From the NCBI GenBank assembly GCA_013350335.1, contig CM023539.1:33652631-33716630 (forward strand): a stretch of 64,000 bases of DNA, written 5' to 3'. Origin of the DNA: Chimonanthus salicifolius. Lineage: Eukaryota; Streptophyta; Magnoliopsida; Laurales; Calycanthaceae. Below the pieces are notes generated by a model. The model was given only the letters and a program-made list of their open reading frames with translations. It did not search any database and was not told the origin of the DNA. Shown piece by piece: positions 58,253-64,000 of the stretch; position 1 is the stretch's first letter, and each line of letters opens with the position of its first letter. A program made the position numbers and the translations under genes.

Positions 58253-61200
58253 ATGGGTCAGGCATTGAGTTGCAGAGTGACCCAAGACCATGAACTATTC
58301 GGTGCTGCTCAGATTGGTGACTTGGAAACAGTTCAAATCTTGTTAGAGATAGAGCCTGCTCTTATACACCGAACTACGGTGTATGATCACCTCTCTGCCT
58401 TGCATATTGCTGCAGCAAATGGGCAATTTGAGGTGAATTTTCTCCTCTTTTTTTGAGTGGTGTTGGGGGGCTGAGTGGGTTGATGTGGATTTACTTTGAT
58501 GGGTTTTCTATTGGTTTTTTAATTTTTGTGTGTTCAGTTCTTAAGTTGAATGGTGGTTGGTTTGATGTGTGGCAGGTTCTTTCTTTCATTTTGGAACTAT
58601 CTGCCAACCCAGACGTGTTGAATCGTCACAAACAGGTGAGAAAGTTGTCATCTTTTAGTGTTTTTGTGGGTATTTCGATTTAGGATGGCTGTCTTGTGTA
58701 ATTTGCATTGATTACTGGGTGGGTGTTGTATTGGACTCCTCATCATGTTGGGCTGCATTTGATGAAAGTATCTCTTGAGAACATTTTGATCATTTTAAGT
58801 TGGAGTGGCTGATTCTGATGTAGGTCCAGTGTATTTTATACTGAATTTCGTCTTCTTGTTCTTCTTCTTTCCTTTTTTTTTTGGGGGGGAGGGGGGGAGA
58901 GGGGGGATTATATTACTCTTATTTTGTGATGCAATGCATGGGAAGATCTCTTGATAAAGTTGTGAACATTTTGTGTTTTTGTGGGTGATTTTGCTGTAAT
59001 AATTGTTGTTCTTGATTATTATTATTATTATTATTTTGTTGTGTATTGGATTAGACTCCTCTTATGTTGGCGGCAATGCATGGGAAGATCTCTTGTGTGC
59101 AAAAGCTCCTCCAAGCGGGTGCAAATGTATGTTGATTTCTTAATTTGTATCTAAATATACTTTCTGATCCAATGTCCTTCAATTACTTTTGGTGATTCTT
59201 AGACATTGATGAAAAAAGAAATTGTCTCATCTTTGTTAGATTTTGATGTTTGACTCATTGCATGGAAGAACTTGCTTGCACTATGCTGCATATTATGGCC
59301 ATCCAGATTGCCTGCAGGTGATTCTGTCTGCTGCACATTGTACCCCTGTTGCAGATTCTTGGTGGGTTTTACTGTCAATTTAACAGAATATCTGTTATTG
59401 TTTCACTGATTATTCAGTTTAGATTCAAGGTTACAAGATCTCTCTTTGATTTCATAGTGTTTGGGATACATGGATAGGGGATTTGCACGGTTTACGAATG
59501 TTAGAGATGGTTATGGAGCAACACCTTTGCACCTAGCAGCCAGGCAAAGACGACGGAGTTGTGTTCATATTCTTTTACACAATGGAGGTCTTGTCTGTGC
59601 TTCAACAGGTGGATATTGGTAAGTTTGTTCTAGAATTCCAGCCATTTTTTACTGATTGAAGCAGATTTCTTTTGCCTTAATCTGGTAGAGAAGTTGTATA
59701 ATTCAGATTTACAAAGTAGAATTCTTATTGCAGGTGCCCAGGCAGTACCCCACTTCATTTGGCAGCTCGTGGGGGATGTTTAGATTCAATTCGAGAGTTG
59801 CTTGCATGGGGTGCAGATCGACTTCAGAGAGATTCATCTGGGTATAACACTAAACCACTTCAATGCTGCTAGTTACTGACAGATGAATGGATTTAATTTG
59901 GTTCACATTTTTAGGATATAATTAACATCAAAATAGAAATAATTGAAAGTTACTTTTATATAAAATTATAAATTGAGATTATTGAATTGTGTTGATCAAT
60001 CTATTAGATTTTTGTGGTAGAGCTTTTGTTATTTTTCTCCTTTCCCTCTTTCAACAGTTTAAAGAAGTTTGGAGTATCCAATTATTTGGTCAGATGTGTT
60101 TAGATGTAACATTTGGTAGATCATATGCCCAGATATTGAACAAATTGTAAACTGTTGGTGGACACATTGTTTTTAGTGTTTTTTCTTTTTCTATCACCAC
60201 CTCCAAATACCCCAAAGCATATGAAAGACCATATTTCATTACTGCATCGTACGATGTGATAATAATTTTGGCCAAACTAATAAACACTATTTTTGTATTA
60301 TTTAAAACGACATTTAGTCTCATTAGGATCTGTATACTGAAGCACAAAACTGCCATGTTATTCCTGTCCCTGCTTCCATTAGTGCATACACTTTTATTAT
60401 ATAGACATCTAGTAATTCAGTAATTCACTATCTGCATCTGTATTATACTTCTTCTGAATAGTACTAAATTTTATTTGATTAGAATAATGCTAATTTTCTA
60501 ATGCACAATTTGAAGTATAGAATTATGAGTTCAAAATAATGGGAGAACAAATTCTACGATCTCCCTGCATCTTTTCAGTTGGTCATTAAATGACAATTCC
60601 ATTTAGCAGTACATTGCATTTTTGAGATTGTGTGGCTCCTGCTCAGAGTGCATGAAATTGTGTTCTAACTCTATCCGGTATTTTTAGGAGAATACCATAC
60701 TCTGTGGCTCTCAAATACAACCATGGGGCATGTGCAGCACTGCTCAATCCCAAATCAGCAGAGCCTCTGGTATGGCCAGCACCCTTAAAGTTTATCAGTG
60801 AACTTAATCCAGAAGCAAAGCACCTACTAGAGATAGCTTTGATGGAGGCTAACAGGGAAAGGGAGAAAACCATCTTGAAGGGAACAGCATATTCATTGCC
60901 ATCCCCAGTTCATTCTGAAAGTGGGATTGATGATGATATTGATGAGGTATTTCCTTTTCTCATTTTAAATTTATTTGTTTGAATATCTATGCATGAAGTT
61001 CATCACTACACTTTTTATGGAACACATCAAGTGGCTACTTTAATGGAAGTTCCCACCCACTTCCAGACATTAACAGGTACACAGTTTTACTTCTTCAAAG
61101 CATTGCAAGTGAAATGTCATTTTAACTTGTGCAGATAGAAATTTCTTTTCCTGACATGGAATGGTAGAAGATATTTTCCTATGTATAATGAATTATGATA

Positions 61201-62167
61201 CAAGATTCAACAAGACTTAACTGCTTATGCTTACCACCCGATTAAATTGCTTTTATCTCTTTCATTTCTGTTGGTCAGCACATTCACACTCATTTGAATG
61301 AGGATGTAGAATTTCAGTTGTTCTGACATGCAATATATAATAACGATCGAACAACGCGTGTTTTGGGCAACAAGAGTCTCTAGCACATTTGCCAATTGTT
61401 ATCACAACCATAATATTGAGGACTCGACACTCTTAACCATTTCAAAAAGGGGGGAAATAAGTGTGACTTGAGCTGCATCCAAATGCACCCATGTAGCTTA
61501 TTGCATGGTATTCAATAAATGCAAGTTTTATACTCTTATTTAGCACATTTCATGTCTCAAAGAGACATGATAGTGACAGCTTGATGGGCATTGCAATTTC
61601 ATCACATCAATGAAGAAAGACATCATATTAAATACGAATGTGGTCATGTTCAGTGTTTTTTTTTTGGTATTTTTGTGTCTTCTAACAACTGAAGATTGAT
61701 ATTTTCCTTAAACTATTACTAATTGCTGTTGCAGCAGGCAGCAAGAAATTCAATAGATTCTTTTGTCAAACATCTTGCAGGCCAGTGAGACCGAGCTTTG
61801 CTGCATTTGCTTTGACCAGGTCTGCACAATTGAGGTCCAAAACTGTGGTCATCAAATGTGTGCACATTGCACCTTGGCTCTCTGCTCCCATAACAAGCCT
61901 GACCCTGCTACTGCATGCTTGGTCACTCCAGTCTGCCCATTCTGTCGCAGCAACATATCCCAATTGGCAGTAGCCAAGATAAAAAATGATAATGGAGACA
62001 AGGACAACGCCTCGAAGTTAAGGTGGTCGAGGAAGTCAACATCAAGGAATTTCAGCGAGGGAAGCAGCAGCTTCAAGGGGTTATCAGCCATTGGTTCCTT
62101 TGAGAAGGTCAGTGGACGTGGGTCTGGAAGAATCACCGATAGCAACTACTTGGTTGACAAGCTTTGA
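58253..62167 (+). CDS. XBAT31: Ankyrin-repeat RING E3 ubiquitin ligase, XBAT31/XB3 type
   Basis: An E3 ligase that transfers ubiquitin to target proteins. Eight exons fit the reading frame: 58253-58432, 58576-58635, 59055-59126, 59240-59361, 59478-59618, 59734-59841, 60688-60946 and 61781-62167, giving 442 residues (Arabidopsis XBAT31 is about 455). Ankyrin repeats fill residues 10-240 (SALHIAAANGQ, TPLMLAAMHGK, TCLHYAAYYGH, TPLHLAARQRR, TPLHLAARGGC). The RING finger is C3HC4: Cys321, Cys324, Cys336, His338, Cys341, Cys344, Cys366 and Cys369. The start MGQALSC has Gly2 for N-myristoylation and a nearby Cys. The segment before the RING (EREKTILKGTAYSLPSP) and the end (GRGSGRI) match XBAT31. 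In Arabidopsis XBAT31 acts on ELF3 in warm-temperature growth. Orthology is inference; no break is seen. Confidence 0.93.
58883..58906 (+). repeat. G-run tract in intron 2 of the XBAT31-like gene
   Basis: Three long G runs (7, 7 and 6) separated by single A or AGA, within intron 2 (58636-59054) on the coding strand. It could form a G-quadruplex in DNA or RNA. A T run precedes it. An ATT triplet run follows at about 59015-59036. Confidence 0.7.
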
Positions 62168-62260
62168 AATTTTGCACACTGTGGTTGGCCCCTAAGGATG
62201 AATTTGTTGCTCCATTTGCTGTGTAGACTTGTCAATTTAGAAAAAAAAAAAATTTGGAGA

Positions 62261-62266
62261 AATAAA
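62261..62266 (+). terminator. Polyadenylation signal of the XBAT31-like gene
   Basis: AATAAA 94 bases after the stop codon, preceded by an A run (62241-62252). Its use is inferred from position. Confidence 0.45.
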
Positions 62267-64000
62267 ATAAGGTGGGCATTTTGCATTTCAGGTTGTCTTG
62301 GGGGAAATTGCTGGAAGGGATTTTGCTTGCAAGCTTGGGTCTTGAGATAGTAGTGAGATCATCTGCTACATTGAATCTTCATTTATAGAAATCCTTTAAA
62401 AGGGCTGCTCTAGTAACTCCAACGAAGGGTCATTCTACGTGGGATATGTACAAGTAAGATCTCACCGCTTGAACTCAGAATGTATGTCTAGAGGCGTGCA
62501 CATGCCCCAAACGACTAGTCGGACGAGACACTTGGACACCTTTGGTATTAAAAAAAAAAAACACCACCACTGTACTATTTTCTTCGGCTTGACAAATGGT
62601 AGGCTAGTAGACAAATATGCCCCAAATTCTCAGAAAATCATCATTTTGTTGTTTGGCAATTGGCATTTGTTTCAGGGAGTTTCGAAGGTTTAAGTTCATC
62701 TACTATCGTAGATTGTTACACTCAAATTAATAGTCTAGATCACAGGGAGATGGGTTCTATCTGTATGTGCTTTGGGAAATTTTCTATTTTCTAAAGCAAT
62801 CAATGGCCTTGTGCTCTGAAAGTCTTCAGCAGATTTGAACAAGGACATTATCCAAAACTTCAAATGCTAGGGTACAAAAGTCCTGCTGTATTTTCTTCAG
62901 TCATGTGACCATGTCTGGTTTCACCTCCATTATTGATCATTCTGATATTATCCCGCTGGACCCTGCCCCTACACGTGATGGGGTCATTATGTTAATTGTC
63001 CCTCACACACCAAATTATTTGGATTGACCTTGTTTTAAGAACTTGGCCAGAAGAGAGTTGTATCACCCATATGTATGTGGTTTCAGGGTTTCAGCTGTGA
63101 ATTTCTTCTAGTTCAAAAGGGTTTTGACCTGCATTCTAAGGACCTTTATATTTTATAATGGGTATGTTTCTGTTTTTTTCTCAAAGAAGAAGAGGTGGTG
63201 ATGGCTGCAAGGGCTTATTCTTACATTCTATAAGTTTTTGGTTCTAATCTCATAGGTGTTAAATAGGCAGTGTGCCGTCAGAATTAATATGTCAAATTGG
63301 CCTTCATATTGATTGGATATATGATAGGTGATGATAATGTAAGTTTTTATTTTTTTTCATATTTGTTGGATAATAAGATTTTTAATAAAAATGTTTATTG
63401 ATACATATACAAAAAGTAGAATTTCTCTCTCTGAAAAAAGAGAGTAAATAAAACAAACCAGAATGGGCTTATGTAAGGCCGTCCATCCTAACACGTGTGT
63501 TTTTTTTAGAAAACACGAGATAAAGTGATATTTTCACTTTACTCCTGTCATTCAGTATGCAAATCTTAAGTAGAGCACAACCGTGCACTTATAATTATGA
63601 GCAGTACACCGATCATTTTGAAATTAACTATAACTTTGACGTGCAGAACTCATCTATAGCGGTGCACCTATTATTTTGAAATTAATTATAACTTTGGTGT
63701 GTAGAATCCATCTATAGTGGTACACCTATAATTATGAGCGGTGTACCTATAATTCTGAGCGGTGCACCAATAATTTTGAAATTAAATATAACTTTGGCGT
63801 GCACAACCCATCTATAGCGGTGCACTTATAATTTCTTTTTTTAAAAGGTTAGGAAGGGTGAAAGGTAAAGAGGAGTTTTCACATAAATTTTTAAAACATA
63901 GGATGAGCAGCCCTTATGTAATTAATATATCGACCCAAGCTGGAAGCCTGCAAGGGCTTTACCCTGTCTGATATTGTCGTAATCATAATTAAAACCTTTG
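62267..64000. other. Downstream intergenic DNA with a short tandem repeat
   Basis: Mostly ordinary 3' flanking sequence; the ORF at 62439-62693 has no recognisable protein. At 63602-63832 a unit of about 58 bases (GCGGTGCACCTATAATTTTG, then AAATTAATTATAACTTTGG and CGTGCAGAACCCATCTATA) recurs three times with differences, with two shorter partial copies between the second and third. Confidence 0.6.

Overview
The window is nuclear DNA of a flowering plant. It holds two intron-containing host genes about 45 kb apart, and most of the rest is retroelement sequence: copia and gypsy-type LTR elements primed by initiator tRNA-Met, a TRIM, SINEs, a LINE, a Mutator-type MITE and an endogenous pararetrovirus. 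Nothing suggests a prokaryote or an organelle. I cannot name the species.

Layout. 1-6780: an endogenous caulimovirid in two pieces facing each other. A short plus-strand piece (1-1108) meets a nearly complete minus-strand piece (6780-1110) that carries coat protein, protease, RT/RNase H, ORF2, promoter and primer-binding site. 8208-12971: a two-exon cytosolic-type HSP70 gene lacking the EEVD tail, whose 2.8 kb intron holds a SINE and a TRIM. 14168-17885: a complete but gag-less copia element on the minus strand. 19443-25662: a full-length decayed copia element on the plus strand with a catalytic-site substitution in RT. 25668-31685: AT-rich DNA and broken LTR fragments. 31686-38231: a gypsy-type long LTR interrupted by a nested 3.3 kb solo LTR. 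40393-44643: a third copia element. 45944-46412: a MITE with 9-bp target duplication. 46620-49284: an inverted second copy of the long LTR. 49559-54328: a LINE 3' end split by a non-autonomous LTR element (50016-53808). 58253-62167: an eight-exon gene for an ankyrin-RING E3 ubiquitin ligase of the XBAT31/XB3 type. 62168-64000: downstream DNA with a short tandem repeat.

Only the HSP70 and XBAT31-like genes look like working host genes. I see no operon-like or pathway link between them. The mobile elements are mostly broken by stops and frameshifts, but many boundaries are exact (target duplications, TG...CA ends, primer-binding sites), so the insertion history can be read. I did not find a convincing new functional system. 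The most unusual items are the head-to-head pararetrovirus arrangement, the nested long LTRs with palindromic TTCCGA-type clusters, the non-autonomous LTR element inside a LINE, and the tail-altered HSP70.
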